Positions 24,601-35,617 of a DNA stretch of 64,000 bases are shown here, in pieces. The stretch covers positions 32,087,150 to 32,151,149 of the forward strand of contig NC_049910.1 of NCBI RefSeq assembly GCF_001411555.2. Direction: 5' to 3'. This DNA is from Juglans regia (taxonomy: Eukaryota; Streptophyta; Magnoliopsida; Fagales; Juglandaceae). The translations under genes were made by a program, and so were the position numbers. Each line of letters begins with the position of its first letter. Position 1 is the stretch's first letter. The notes under the pieces are model-generated. The model was not told the DNA's origin and did no database searches. It saw only the letters and a program-made list of their open reading frames with translations.

Positions 24601-27600
24601 ATGGTTGCAACAACCTGGATGGGGATCTTGTCTCATACTTGGCTTTTTGGCACACATCACATTCGGTTTCAAGCTTCTTCACGGCTTTTTTTATTCCTTC
24701 CCAATAAAAGAAATGCTTAATTCTTATGTAGGTTCTTAGCCAACCCGAATGGCCACCTTCCTTGCTATTGTGAAAGTGGTCAAGGATCTCCTTCCTCAAG
24801 TTAGGAACATTCAGCACATACACATGACCCTTGTAGTAAATCAACCCATCATTCACTTTGAATCCCACAACTCCATTACCCCCGGCTTCTAGAAGTTCCA
24901 CTATCTCAATGGCTCTAGCATCAATTTTTGTAGCTTCACGGATCTTGTCCCAAACCCTCCATTCGGCCCCACTCAAGGCCAAAATAGATGAGTCTTCTTC
25001 TTCATGCACTAACCACAAAATAGAACTTCCCTCTTTCCTACTCAATGCATCTGCCACTTTGTTCTCCTTACCCGGTTGGTAAATGATGTCATATTCAAAT
25101 CCAAGTAACTTCACTAGGAACTTTTGTTGCTAGGGTATCACTATTTTTTGTTGAAGCAAATGCCTCAAGGCTTGTTGATTCGTGACAATGGTGAACCTTC
25201 TCCCCAACAAGTATGGCCTCCACACCTTCACGGCATGTACCACCGCAAGCATCTCTCTAGCATACGTACTCCATGCCTTCTTTATGGGTCCAAGTGCCTT
25301 GGAAATAAAAGCTATTGGCCTTTTTTCTTGGACCAAAACAGCCCCTATTCCCTCACCACTCGCATCGGTGTATACTTCAAATGGCTTCTCAAAATTCGGC
25401 AAGGCTAGCACGGGAGTGGTAGTCATAGCCCTTTTCAATTCCTCAAAAGCTTCTCTTACTTCTTGGGTCCATGTGAAATTGTCCTTCTTCAACAAAGATG
25501 TAAGTGGCTTAGCAATAAGCCCATAGTTCTTCACAAACCGCCTATAGTAGCCGGTTAGCCCCAAGAAACCCCTCAATGCCGAGATGTCACTAGGTAATGG
25601 CCAATCAACCATGGCCTCAATCTTTCTTTGATCAACTTTCACTCCTTCTCCTGAAATGAAATGACCAAGGTACTCAAGCTCCTTCTCCATAAAGGCACAT
25701 TTGGAAGCCTTAATGAAGAAGTGATGTTCCTCCAAAATTTTCATCACAACCCTCAAATGATTCTTGTGTTCTTCTATAGTCTTGGAGTAGACCAAAATGT
25801 CATCAAAGAACACCAAAACATATTTCCTCAAAAGGGGTTTGAAAATGGTGTTCATGGCGGCTTGGAAGGTGGATGGAGCATTATACAATCCGAAGGGCAT
25901 CACAAGATACTCAAAATGCCTGGAATGTGTTCTAAAAGCCGTCTTGTGGATGTCCTCATTCTTCATCCTTATTTGGTGGTAGCCTGCCCTCAAGTCTAAC
26001 TTGGAAAACACTCTTGCTCCATGTAGCTCATCAAGCATCTCATCCACGATTGGGATAGGAAATCAATCCTTCACCGTGGCCTCATTTAAGGCCCTATAAT
26101 CGGTACAAAATCTCCATGTCCCATCTTTCTTTCTCACTAGAAGAACGGGAGAAGAAAATGGACTAGTGCTTGGCCTTATCAAGCCATTCTTCAACATGTC
26201 ATCCACTTGCCTCTCAATCTCCCCTTTTTGAAAATGGGCATATCGATAAGGTAGAACATTCACCGGTTTCGCTTCATCCACTAGCACAATTCGGTGATCA
26301 AAGAGCCTAGATGGTGACAATGTGGAAGGCACCTCTAGAACTCCCCGATGGTCTTCCAATACCTCTCTTACCTCCATGGGCAGCCCCTCTAATTCATCTT
26401 TGTTGCCTTCATTTCCACTCCTTTCCACATTACATAAGGAGTCATCCTTGGCCATCACAATGGCAAAGCAATAAACCCCACCTTTACACAACTTTTCAAA
26501 CATGAGGGCCTCACAAGCTTTCACCTCTTTCGATGTCAAGGCTTTCCAAACTCTTTTCTTGGAGCCAAGTTTGAACTCCATGGTCATATTGTGGTAATCA
26601 TGAATGACCCTTCCAAGGCCCTTAAGCCATGCATTGCCGATCACTACATCAAGGCCAACAAGTGCCAATACATGAAGGTCGGCCACTATCCTCACACCTT
26701 GCACGTTCATCTTCACTTCCTTAACAAGTGCTTCACACCTAAGCTTGTTCCCATTGGCAACTTTTACTTCAAAAGGTTCAATGGCACACAGCTTCAACCC
26801 AATCTTGGTCACAATATTGGCATTGATGAAATTGTGGGTGGATCCACTATCCACCAAAAGAGTTACTTCAAATTTTCCCACCCATGCCATTACTTTCATG
26901 GATGTAGGTCTAGGAACACCCGAAATTGCATTTAAGGATAATTCGGCCTCTTCAAGTGGTTCACTAGATTTGGCCTCTTCAAGCTCCGATTCCTCACTAG
27001 TGGTCTCTCCATTGCTATCATCTTCCTCATCTTCATTTGTTTCATCTTCAAGCAACACATATGCTTGACCGGCCCGACACTTGTGTTCTTTGCTCCACTT
27101 GTCACCACATTTGAAGCAAAGCCCCTTTTTTATCCTCTCTTGATAACTTCTTGACTTCATAAGGCTTTGGTTTTGATCCACTCCCTTCTACTTCTTTGCC
27201 TTTCCAAGGGTTTTTGGTTTGCAAAGGCTTAGAAAATTTGCTCCCCATCTCCTTGGAATGGCGTTTCTCCATGTGAGTGCTTTCCTCCAATACCTCGGCC
27301 ATTCTCATCACTTCTTGCAATCGTGTGGGCTGTTTCAACTTTATCTCCTTGGCAAGCCAAGGCTTCAATCCATCTACAAAGGTGCCGATCAAAGCTTCTT
27401 CGGACCAACCCCTCACCAAGGTTTGGAGTTGCCGCAATTCATCAATATATTGGTGTACTTTTTCTTCTTGTTTCAACTTAGCCAATTGTCCATGGTGATT
27501 GACAATTGGTGACGGGCCAAATTGCATCAAGAACTCCTTTTCGAAAGCCGTCCATCCAAGGTGCTTCCTTTCTTTGTCATATTGGTCGTGTAGCCAACGC

Positions 27601-30600
27601 CACCACTTACTTGCTCTTCCTTCAAGATGGAAACATGCCGTAGAAACTCTCTCATCTCTTGGAACTTCATACACACGGAAATAATGGTCCACTTTGTCTA
27701 ACCACTCATATGGATCCCCCCCATTGAACTTAGGGAAATCCACCTTTGGTCTCCTTGGTCCCCGGTCATGTGCCCGGTTTCCAACTCGATTATCATAGTG
27801 GTCTTCCTCATGCCTTCCGTTTCTATTGCCCCTTCCCCTTTCATGGTTGTTGCGTCTCCTATGGTCATGCTTATCATAACCATTCGGTCTTCCATGGCCC
27901 AAGTCATACTCGGCCTCATGTTGTTCTTCATACCTAGGGACTTCAAACCTCACATCTTGAGGTTCTCTCAATATACTCGGACTTCTAGAATGGCGGACAT
28001 CATCATGGATCCACCTTTCCACGACTATGTGGTCATTCTCAACTCTTCCCCCTCTTCTATATTCGGCTCTTCGGGGTTCATGCATAGGATCATGCATGGA
28101 TTCGGACACACTAGTTTCCACTCCATCCACACAAGCATCATGCCTTTGTCCATTTGCCTCTTGTCGTGGAGCTTGGCCTTCCACAATTATTCTCTCAATT
28201 CTTTCAATATTCTCGTGAGTCTCTCTCCTCAAGGCTTCCGTGGCCCTTCTATGCTCTTCACTATCATGGGTGGTGACATTCATAGCCATTCTAAGTTCGG
28301 CCATAGTGGTATTGACCTTACTTAAAATGTCCAAGACTCTTGTATTGTGTTCCTCGAGCTTCTCAATACGTTCCCGGTTGGAACTCGCCATCATTTCGGT
28401 CTCTTGATGACTTGTGGTCATGGTGCTTGCAAACTAACCTCTTGGTAGTGCTTGCAAACTGAAAAATTCTATTTGGGGTAGCTTGGACAGCACGTGCACT
28501 TCTCTTGGATGGCAAAATGGTTCACCAAGTCCAACCTTGAGTTGTTCACCTTCGTGGGTGGCCAACCCCTCTTGCACACACACGGTCCAACCTTGGATCC
28601 TCCACCTTCAAAGGTGGTCAATCCCTTCAAGAACTCTACTTCGTCCTCTACCTCAACCCCCAAACTTCAATTTCACAAACAACACAATATATGGGATCCA
28701 ACGAGGGTCTCCCACAACCAATTCACAAAGTTTTGAGTTAACGAGTTGTTTACCTCGTGGAGAAGTGAGAACTTCTCAAAATTCACCAAACAAGAATCCT
28801 CTCAATGAAAGCACCATAAATGTTAGGGACCTCGGTCTACTCCTCAAACACTTGGTTCGCCAATCCAATGGTAGTCTTGAAGTGACCGAGACCTTGTTCC
28901 TCTCTTGCTTGGTCCACGTTCAATGATGGTCAAAATGACCAATAGGAGATGGTGAGGTTAAATGTTTAGGCTAGTATGAGTGTTGGGATGATGGGATTCG
29001 GTCAAGGAAGTGTATGGCTAGGATGATAGTAGGGGTGCACGGCACTAGTGTGGAGCTAGGGTTGGCGCCACTTGGAACTAGTGTTTAGGGTTTGGGAAAG
29101 TGAGAGGGGCGGCTAGGGTTTGGAATGTCGATGAAATGTTGGGCGGCTAGGGTTAGCCGAATTGGGTAGTTGAGTGAAATTAGGAAAGTTTCCTAATTTC
29201 TTAGAATTCAAATGGTAAGTGTATATGGCCGGTTATGGTAAGGATGTGGTCAATTAGGGTTCCTAAAATGTAGGAACACTAATTTTGGTAAGAAGAGTGG
29301 GCGGCTAGGCAAGTCTCAATATGGCAAGTGTTTGCCGAATTGGACTTGGCTTGCCAAGTGATAATGTTCGGCTAGGGCAACAAGAGAGAGTCAATCAACT
29401 TATGGAAAGTTGACTAACACCTATGTTGGTCGAAATCTAGGGCCAAAAGGATTGGAAGAGCAACAATGGTGAAGAACCTCAAGGACAATGATGAACTTTC
29501 AAGAACAAAGTGTAGAACACTATTGCACTTGAATAAACAAATGAACAAACAAACACAATCAAATCTTGATTCACGAATTGCACAAGAAATGAATAAACCT
29601 CATATATTGATAAATCAATTTGGGATTCACGAATTGCACCCAAATTGCCCAAGTGCAAGAGCACCGAAAAATGATCTCTCAAACAAGTATTCTCTCACTA
29701 AGAGTTTTGCCAAAAGATCCTAAAGCAATTGCATAAGGTTCTGTTTATAAGAAAAATAATTTGGAAACCCCCAATAGGTCCCTTCAATAAAATAAATAAA
29801 TTAAATTAAATAAATAAAGAAAACAATATGAGTGGTCATGGACCAAGTCTAGCCGTGGCATGCATGGCCCATGATGGGCTAAGGTGGTGCATGGTGGTCT
29901 CGGGCTGGTCCATGGTCAAGTGGTGCGGCATGGCTTGTTGAAGGTCAGCCATGGTGGTGCGCGGCATGGCCTAGGCTGGTGGCCTAGGAGTTGGCTACAA
30001 GGCATGGGCTGGAGCCATGCGCTGGATGGCATGCATGGTGGGCATGCTACTGGCCTGCTCTGCAAGGCACGGGCTGACTTGCGCGTGCGTGCTGTGCGCG
30101 CACATGGCTGCGTGCTTGGGCAATTGCCCACTAACCTCACTATCCCACATGCTGGGCGCCCCGTGGGTGGTCTCCCACGAGCCAAGGTATGGTTGAGGGC
30201 TAGCCAAGGTGTCTTCCCCTATCATGACTAGGGCATGTGCGGCTTCCCTCGTGGCAACTCGACGTGGGGGTCTAACATGGATTCAGACGAGATGGTTTTT
30301 AAAGAGAGACATCTGGTTTTTAGAGAGAGAAGTTTTTTCCCTAGGTCATGATCATTGATAAACTTGGCACTATTGTGCTTCAAGTTTTCTTTAGCTATAC
30401 AGAAAACACATAAACATAATCTCTTAACTTCTTTTGATCCCAACTTAATATTTCAACTAAAAGAAACAAAATGAATTCTGTGGTATTGGAAAAGCATCCT
30501 CAACTTCTTACCTGAACTTAAAAATCTCAAATGGTGGAGAGAGACATGTCGAGTGGACCTTATATATACTATTTATTGTTACTCGTATAAATATTTGAGT

Positions 30601-31317
30601 CCAGCAATAAATAATGTAAGACTCACTTGCTATTATAGTTATGAACCTACGTACGTACGGTTCTGATCACCTTCCGCAATTGAACCTCATTTGTGTCCGT
30701 ACCAGGATATATTTCTAGGTGGAAGCAACACTGCTGCAATTGCCACGGTATGGGCAATGGCAGAGCTTGCAAGGAATCCACGAATGATGAAGAAAGCGCA
30801 AGATGAAGTCAGAAATCTCGTTGGAAACAAAGGAAAAGTCGCAGAAAGCGACACTCCTCATCTTCCTTACCTCAAGATGGTAATGAAAGAAACTCTCAGA
30901 TTGCACCCTCCGGCCGCAATGCTTCTTCCAAGAGAAGTTATGGCACCTTTTAAGATCAGTGGTTACGACATTTGCCCAAAATCATTGCTGCAAGTAAACA
31001 GCTGGGCAATAGCAAGAGACCCTGAATACTGGAAAAACCCAGAAGAATTCAACCCAGAAAGGTTCGATGATTGCTCTATTGATTATAAAGGGCAAAACTT
31101 TCAGTTGTTGCCATTTGGATCTGGTCGAAGAGGTTGTCCTGGGATGCATATTGGAACGACCACAGTTGAGCTTGCACTCGCCAATCTTTTGTACTGTTTC
31201 AATTGGAAATTACCCAGTGGGATGAAAGAGGAGGACATTAACATGGAAGAAGCGACTGGTCCGGGCCTTACCAAGAAAAGAACACCACTGAAACTAGTTC
31301 CAGTCAAGTTTATTTAG
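20751..31317 (+). CDS. Cytochrome P450, CYP71 family (CYP71B-like), two exons
   Basis: Spliced coding sequence 20751-21662 plus 30706-31317 gives 507 residues, the usual length for CYP71 enzymes. Such enzymes are ER-anchored haem monooxygenases that take electrons from NADPH-P450 reductase and act in specialised metabolism; the substrate cannot be read from sequence. Seen: an N-terminal hydrophobic anchor (residues 7-22), proline hinge PPSPPYLPILGN (36-47), helix-C WREIRK (127-132), I-helix GGSNTAA (309-315), ExxR at E366-R369, PERF (421-424), and haem motif PFGSGRRGCPG with Cys448. The single phase-0 intron lies just before the I-helix motif, its normal place in this family. Odd points are an Asn (N312) where Asp/Glu is usual before the conserved Thr313, and a 9 kb intron filled by a retrotransposon. 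No stop or frameshift was found in either exon. Confidence 0.9.
21999..22003. repeat. Target-site duplication, left copy (tggat)
   Basis: It precedes the LTR start tgttaggg and is identical to tggat at 30278-30282 after the right LTR. Confidence 0.9.
22004..23511 (-). repeat. 3' LTR of the chromovirus (1508 bp)
   Basis: Compared with the other LTR it carries an extra 34-bp tandem copy (tgaaggtcagccatggtggt unit) near 23103 and an extra tgtgccgcgcgcatggctg-type unit near 23280-23345. It lacks about 38 bp present near 29118. The 85-residue ORF at 22615-22872, antisense to the element, is repeated in the other LTR and is probably chance. Confidence 0.9.
23235..27181 (-). pseudogene. Chromovirus pol polyprotein, with stops and a frameshift
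   Basis: Order on the - strand: a gag zinc knuckle (CFKCGDKWSKEHKC) at the start of this frame near 27120; protease with DSGST; reverse transcriptase with LDLRAGYHQIR and FFDD; RNase H with TDASGEGIGA; integrase with an HHCC finger (GGHSGW..CDVC) and catalytic D (MDFVEEL), D (IITDRD) and E (TDGQTEVVNR); GPY/F region; chromodomain-like tail. Breaks: a TGA near 26060 where the family has CGA, a TAG near 25127, a frameshift near 24150, and stops near 23880 and 23645. Catalytic residues remain, but the polyprotein cannot be made in one piece. The last part of the frame runs through the purine tract into the LTR. Confidence 0.88.
23512..23525 (-). promoter_or_regulatory. Polypurine tract of the chromovirus
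   Basis: The - strand reads gaagagagggggat immediately before the LTR tgttag. It is the expected primer site for plus-strand DNA synthesis. It also lies inside the reading frame of the pol tail (EERGIV). Confidence 0.85.
27102..28421 (-). CDS. Chromovirus gag (439 codons before the frame break)
   Basis: This is the open - strand frame downstream of the primer-binding site. An N-terminal coiled-coil-like region (about residues 10-95) is rich in E, R and T. A charged basic spacer (about 180-230) precedes the capsid-like retrotransposon gag domain at about residues 235-400 (PKVDFPKFNGGDPYEWLDKVDHYF, KWWRWLHDQY, YIDELRQLQTLVRGWSEEALIGTF split over the domain). The zinc knuckle lies just past the end, in the +1 frame, separated at an A6 run near 27125. 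A single-base indel is the simplest explanation, because chromoviruses normally have one gag-pol frame. Confidence 0.8.
   Translation of the reverse strand: MTTSHQETEMMASSNRERIEKLEEHNTRVLDILSKVNTTMAELRMAMNVTTHDSEEHRRATEALRRETHENIERIERIIVEGQAPRQEANGQRHDACVDGVETSVSESMHDPMHEPRRAEYRRGGRVENDHIVVERWIHDDVRHSRSPSILREPQDVRFEVPRYEEQHEAEYDLGHGRPNGYDKHDHRRRNNHERGRGNRNGRHEEDHYDNRVGNRAHDRGPRRPKVDFPKFNGGDPYEWLDKVDHYFRVYEVPRDERVSTACFHLEGRASKWWRWLHDQYDKERKHLGWTAFEKEFLMQFGPSPIVNHHGQLAKLKQEEKVHQYIDELRQLQTLVRGWSEEALIGTFVDGLKPWLAKEIKLKQPTRLQEVMRMAEVLEESTHMEKRHSKEMGSKFSKPLQTKNPWKGKEVEGSGSKPKPYEVKKLSREDKKGALLQMW
28799..28816 (-). other. Primer-binding site of the chromovirus
   Basis: The - strand reads tggtgctttcattgagag, starting with the expected tgg, 4 bases inside the 5' LTR end. 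It should pair with a host tRNA 3' end; I did not identify which tRNA. Confidence 0.7.
28821..30277 (-). repeat. 5' LTR of the chromovirus (1457 bp)
   Basis: This is the promoter-bearing LTR in element sense, tgttagg...gtctaaca on the + strand. It is followed by the TSD copy tggat at 30278-30282. Its GC-rich end (29830-30260) has repeats around 'catgg' and 'ggcatggc'. Confidence 0.9.
30706..31317 (+). CDS. P450 exon 2 (203 codons plus stop)
   Basis: It starts after acceptor gtaccag with gatatatttctagg and ends with a TAG at 31315-31317. It contains the I-helix, ExxR, PERF and haem Cys motifs. An open frame continues upstream to 30691 but that part is intron. Confidence 0.9.
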   Translation, partial: DIFLGGSNTAAIATVWAMAELARNPRMMKKAQDEVRNLVGNKGKVAESDTPHLPYLKMVMKETLRLHPPAAMLLPREVMAPFKISGYDICPKSLLQVNSWAIARDPEYWKNPEEFNPERFDDCSIDYKGQNFQLLPFGSGRRGCPGMHIGTTTVELALANLLYCFNWKLPSGMKEEDINMEEATGPGLTKKRTPLKLVPVKFI

Positions 31318-32654
31318 TGGGAGTCAGGAAATAGCATTAGCCGGAGAGCATCCCCTCTGGAATTGCCTCTTTTGTCGATACATACATATGCTGCTATAGT
31401 AATTCATGTGAAATAAGTTGCAGCTAATAAATGTCGTGTACACCTGAAATAAGTCACCCAAGTCACGCCTGAAATATGTAGTTTCCGTTTACTATTCAAG
31501 GTAATTATTTATAATATCTTGTATGTATCGCGTCAAGGTATATATTCATATGTAATCAAAGTATTTCTCAACTTGTATAAATGAGTGTTATTAATGAGAT
31601 AGTTTTGCCAAAGTGTGTGGATCCCATTGTGAAATATATTTGGATGTTGAAGTCATTTGAGAAAATGGTATAGGTCCCACCGGTTATTAAAAATAATTTT
31701 TAATAATTGAGTATTATTTATGAATATACTTTATATTAACTAAAATAAATTATTAAACGAAAAATAAAATGGAAAATTTCATCTTAATTTTTTCCAAAAT
31801 TTATATAAGTCAATAATTTTCAAAAATATCAATTATCAATATAAAAAACACCATTTTAATTACCAATTATAGTTAAAATATTAAAAAGTTATTATCCATA
31901 AATAATGTATAGTAAATCCATATTAAATATAAGTACGGAGTCTGTTTATTTTTTAAAATTTAAGAAAAAACTATAAATAGTGCAACGGTCACCTTTATTT
32001 TTATAACTACTTTCAACTCATCTCATATCATTTTATTTAATTATTACAACTTTTTTAAATCTCTATATAAAATAAAATAAATAATTCAATTTTTTTAAAT
32101 TCTAAAATAAAAATAATATTAAAAATATATATTCTAACAATATTTTAGTCAATTTTTAACTTTAATCTCAACTCATCTCATCTCATTTATGAAAACAAAC
32201 GAGATTGATCTTTGCTATCATGATGCATCATGGGATTTGAATTGGCACCCTCAATATTCTTTTGTAATCAAAGTATTTCTCAAGTATAAATGAGAGTTAT
32301 TAATAAGATTATGGATTACTGTCTGACCTCTTCCTAAAAAAATCATAGAGAATTAAGCACCACGTTATCAATAAATATTCACTTTGGCCGGATCTAAAGC
32401 TATTTGAATTTTGAACGAAAAAAATCATGAGAAGTAGAATGAATCAGTTTCGATATGCTAGCTGCCATTTCTTGACTTTTTTTTAACTTGAAAGATCACA
32501 ATAAATACACAAATACACAAAGAAACACATAAAGGGAAATAAATAGAACGCGGAAATGTAGAATTATAAAAAAAAAAAAAGTTAAGAAAAATATTAGATC
32601 GACGTTAAAAATTGAAGGGAGAATTTTTAGTGTCATAAAAGACATGATGGATTC
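31318..32654. other. P450 3' flank and intergenic DNA
   Basis: A possible poly-A signal aataaa lies at 31426-31431, about 110 bp after the stop. The rest is AT-rich. 'gtaatcaaagtatttctcaa' with following 'gtataaatgag' appears at 31553 and again near 32263, showing a duplicated segment. No gene was seen. Confidence 0.6.
31980..32200. mobile_element. MITE related to the 856-1069 family
   Basis: It contains 'caactcatctcatatcat' at the left, an A/T-rich centre, 'ctcaactcatctcatctcat' at the right and the edge gaaaacaaac. The left terminus is worn and no TSD is clear. Confidence 0.55.
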
Positions 32655-32662
32655 AGTTTAAT
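32655..32662. repeat. 8-bp target-site duplication of hAT element 2, left copy
   Basis: agtttaat is identical to 40430-40437 on the other side. Eight base pairs is the hAT signature length. Confidence 0.9.
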
Positions 32663-32674
32663 TAGGGCTGAGCT

Positions 32675-32835
32675 CCAACTCCGACGGAGTCGGAGTTTTC
32701 GTTTCCGGCCCTCTTGTTTTGGGTCGGAGCCAAATTGTTCCTCTGACTCTGACTCCGAACTGGAGTCAGAGTCCGACTCCGAACGGAGGTCGGAGCTCCA
32801 ACCTCCGATCGAAACTCCATTCGGAGTCGGACCGT
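32675..32835. repeat. Left subterminal GGAGTC/GACTCC repeats of hAT 2
   Basis: Many direct and inverted copies of actccgac/gtcggagt occur (for example ccaactccgacggagtcgga). They are likely transposase-binding sites by analogy with other hAT elements. Confidence 0.75.
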
Positions 32836-34165
32836 TTGTTTCTCTACATTTCTTATAGATCGAGTTGTACGTCGGCTTAAGGCGTTTGTTTTGTGTATAT
32901 AGGACGTTGTGGAGACAAATTAAAATGCCTTTGGGGCGCCAGTACTACCATATATATCAAAAGTTGTAATGATTAGTTTAAAAAAGTTGTAATGATTAAT
33001 TTGAAAATTTTGTATTTGAATTATGTTGGGAATAAGATGGGATGATCAAAGTATTTGTAATGATCAAATAATAATTTTGTCTCAGAGACCCCAAACAAGT
33101 CATTCGAGATCCAAATCTTTAAACACGAGAAAGAGAAAGTTGCAGCAATCATCAAAGAATAAAGCAAACATTAAAAAAATGTTGGAGTTGGCATGTGTAT
33201 TTGGATGGATGAATCAATTGGGATAGCAAAATTATATGGTGGGGAATATATAATAAATTATTTGTTAATGTTTTGTATTGTTGAAATCGAAGGACAAGCT
33301 TATGTTGGTGGTCCATTTAATATATACAAAATAAAATGAAAAAAGAAAAGCTGATGGTGACCAATATGCCTTTAATTTTTCATGTGGGGTCTTTAAACTT
33401 TAGTCAGGTGTCGCTGGGGCGATTATTTTATACCCATCAAAGGTAGTACTTCGAGCTAATTAATCTGGATTAACTTCATCACCAGATCAGATACATGTAT
33501 GTAAATGCGTGTGAATAATATTCATGCATGTATGTATATATAGAGAAGAATGATGGTACGAATCTGTATAATTCGATTAATTTCAGTTGGATAATAAATT
33601 ATAAACGTTTGAGAGATGATGGATAAGTACTAATAGAATAAAGAGTACTTATCCCAAGTTTTTGCTCAGGATATAACTACATAAATATGATCACCAAAGC
33701 CCAAGTCCAAATCTGTATAAAACAAAATACTGAAAAGATAAAAAAAAATAAAAAAAAAACTTTAAATACAATAGTTTAAAAACTAAATAACATGTATGAT
33801 GTAGCCATAAGTTATAACAGTCACATTTATAACATAATAACAACATTGACTTAGCCTTGAAATATAACTACATAAAAATTAAACACAGATTTCACTCAAA
33901 TGTTTTTTGGTCCATTGGTCATGCCTGAAATGAAGGAAGAAAGTTGTAATCAATAAATGAAAAAAATTGATACTAAAAAATTAAACACGGTAAAAGTATA
34001 ATTTGATTCTTACCAAGAAATGGGGTTCTCTCAACTCCATTCCAACTCTCAAGGGGCGTCCGTTCCAGACTCTCAGTCATCGGCAATTATGTTAGGGTTC
34101 ACAATTAGATTTATAAAATCATAAAAAGTAGAAGTTAGAAATATTAAAAATAATTAAATAATAAT

Positions 34166-35617
34166 TTAAAAGCATATAAACTTATCCGATTCAAGCCTAT
34201 AGCTCTCGGCATCAACACCAACGGTATCTAGTCCAATGGGCGTTTCACTTATCCAATTCTGTGTGCAAATGAGGGCCTCCACCATTGATGGTGACAATGA
34301 ACTCCGATAAGCATCCAACACGTGACCTCTAGTACTAAATGTCGACTCTGAGGCAACCGTAGTATCAGGAATGAGTAGCACATCTTGAGCTACACGGGAA
34401 AAGACTGGATACTTGGTGGAATTAACTTTCCACCAAGTTCATAACTGAAATACATCACTAAGTGTCTGGACAGCTTCCATAAGATATCGTTCAACCTCAT
34501 ATGTACAATGCATAATATTCCTTGTTGACATGAGTTGATGATACTGCTGTATAATACGATGACCTCTAACCCAAACAGATGGATCAGTATCACCTGAAGA
34601 AGTTGTCGACCCCGTCGACCTTGAATGTGAGGAGCTACCAGCTGCGGATGAGGGCTGACAACTATTGTTGTAGTGATTGTATAGGTCATCAAAATTACTT
34701 TTTAGCAATCTAATAAACTCTACAGCCTTCACTGCCCCAAGGATGGAATTAACCCAAAATTCTAGAACGGCCAACTTATATCGAGGGTCAAGGATCACAA
34801 TTACAAATAGCAATCTATTTATCTTCTCAATATTCTCTCAATATTTATCATATTTGGTCTTCATCCTCGTAGCCATAGCAGATAACAATCCACCAAAGTC
34901 AATACAACTTCTTCATCTCCGCCTTGTCTTTCGCATGCCTCTTCATACAATCTCGCATCACCGTATACCGTGATGGAATGGGAAATCGTGGCTCAACAAA
35001 GTTTAGAAACTTTCGAAAACCTCTTTTCTCGACTGTGGTAAAGGGCATCTCATTAGTAATTATCATCTCTGCAAGCATCCCTCAACATCTTCTCACTGTA
35101 TTGAGGGATGACCAATTTCTTAGTCTGTGTACCATCAATGGCTGTAGAAGTTTGGTAACTGAGGTTGGTCTGATTAGTGGCCGCCAATCCCTACGCTATC
35201 TTATATCGTTGGCAACTATTTAGATGTGCTATTAACACACTGGTGCCTTGCTTATTCTAATGACATCCACAAAGTTGCCCACAGTAATGACATCTTGCTA
35301 CCGGGTTCGCAATATCACCAAGAATTTTGGTGAAATGCTCCCATGTCCACGACCTCTTTTTAGAAGGCCATGGTGGTTGATCTTGCTTAATGGGCATCTC
35401 CTCCTCTTTGTTGAACATATCATCATCCTCTATATCTACTGGGAGTCGAAGTCGACTACTCGCACAAGATGTAGCTGCTCTAGATGTAGCTGCCCTAGAT
35501 GTGGCTCTAGGGGTAGAAGTACCTACCGGTGTAGGAGCTATAGCATTGGCATCTACTACTCCTTGTGGACGATCATCTCCACTAGGTCTAGGATCCATAT
35601 CACAATCAATGAATCTG
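34166..35617 (-). pseudogene. hAT 2 transposase, internally deleted
   Basis: The coding exon starts after a - strand acceptor (ttttttcag) near 35618, with ATG at 35598 (MDPRPSG). A BED zinc finger follows (SWTWEHFTKI, then CHYCGQLC, then a TGA/TAG region and HLNSC) at 35260-35390. Short stretches such as FRKFLNFVEPRFPIPSR follow, then the frame jumps at about 34860 to LFVIVILDPRYKLAVLEFW. The C-terminal dimerisation part is at 34166-34380 (VASESTFSTRGHVLDAYRSSLSP). The central catalytic region (DDE with LDN and CAHI blocks seen in hAT 1) is missing, so this copy is non-autonomous. Several stops are also present. Confidence 0.82.

Larger units (their letters stand above)
22004..30277 (-). mobile_element. 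Ty3/gypsy chromovirus (Reina-like), complete but mutated
   Basis: It has two LTRs (22004-23511 and 28821-30277), both starting tgttagggacctcgg and ending gggggtctaaca, and the 5-bp TSD tggat. On the - strand it has a primer-binding site next to the right LTR, gag, pol and a purine tract next to the left LTR. The integrase C-terminal end (YYGPFKVLERLGEVAYRL) and a chromodomain-like tail (WQVLIKWSKTP..EATWED) place it among chromoviruses. Details of the integrase look Reina-like, but that assignment is by memory of the family. It is antisense to the P450. LTRs are very similar apart from several indels, so the insertion is fairly recent. Confidence 0.9.
21663..30705 (+). other. P450 intron (9043 bp) carrying a retrotransposon
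   Basis: Donor gtaaga at 21663 and acceptor gtaccag|gat at 30705/30706 keep the reading frame. Removing the chromovirus and one TSD copy leaves about 764 bp of original intron (21663-22003 plus 30283-30705). The remaining intron shows no coding region; the ORF at 21805-22023 is low-complexity. Confidence 0.85.
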
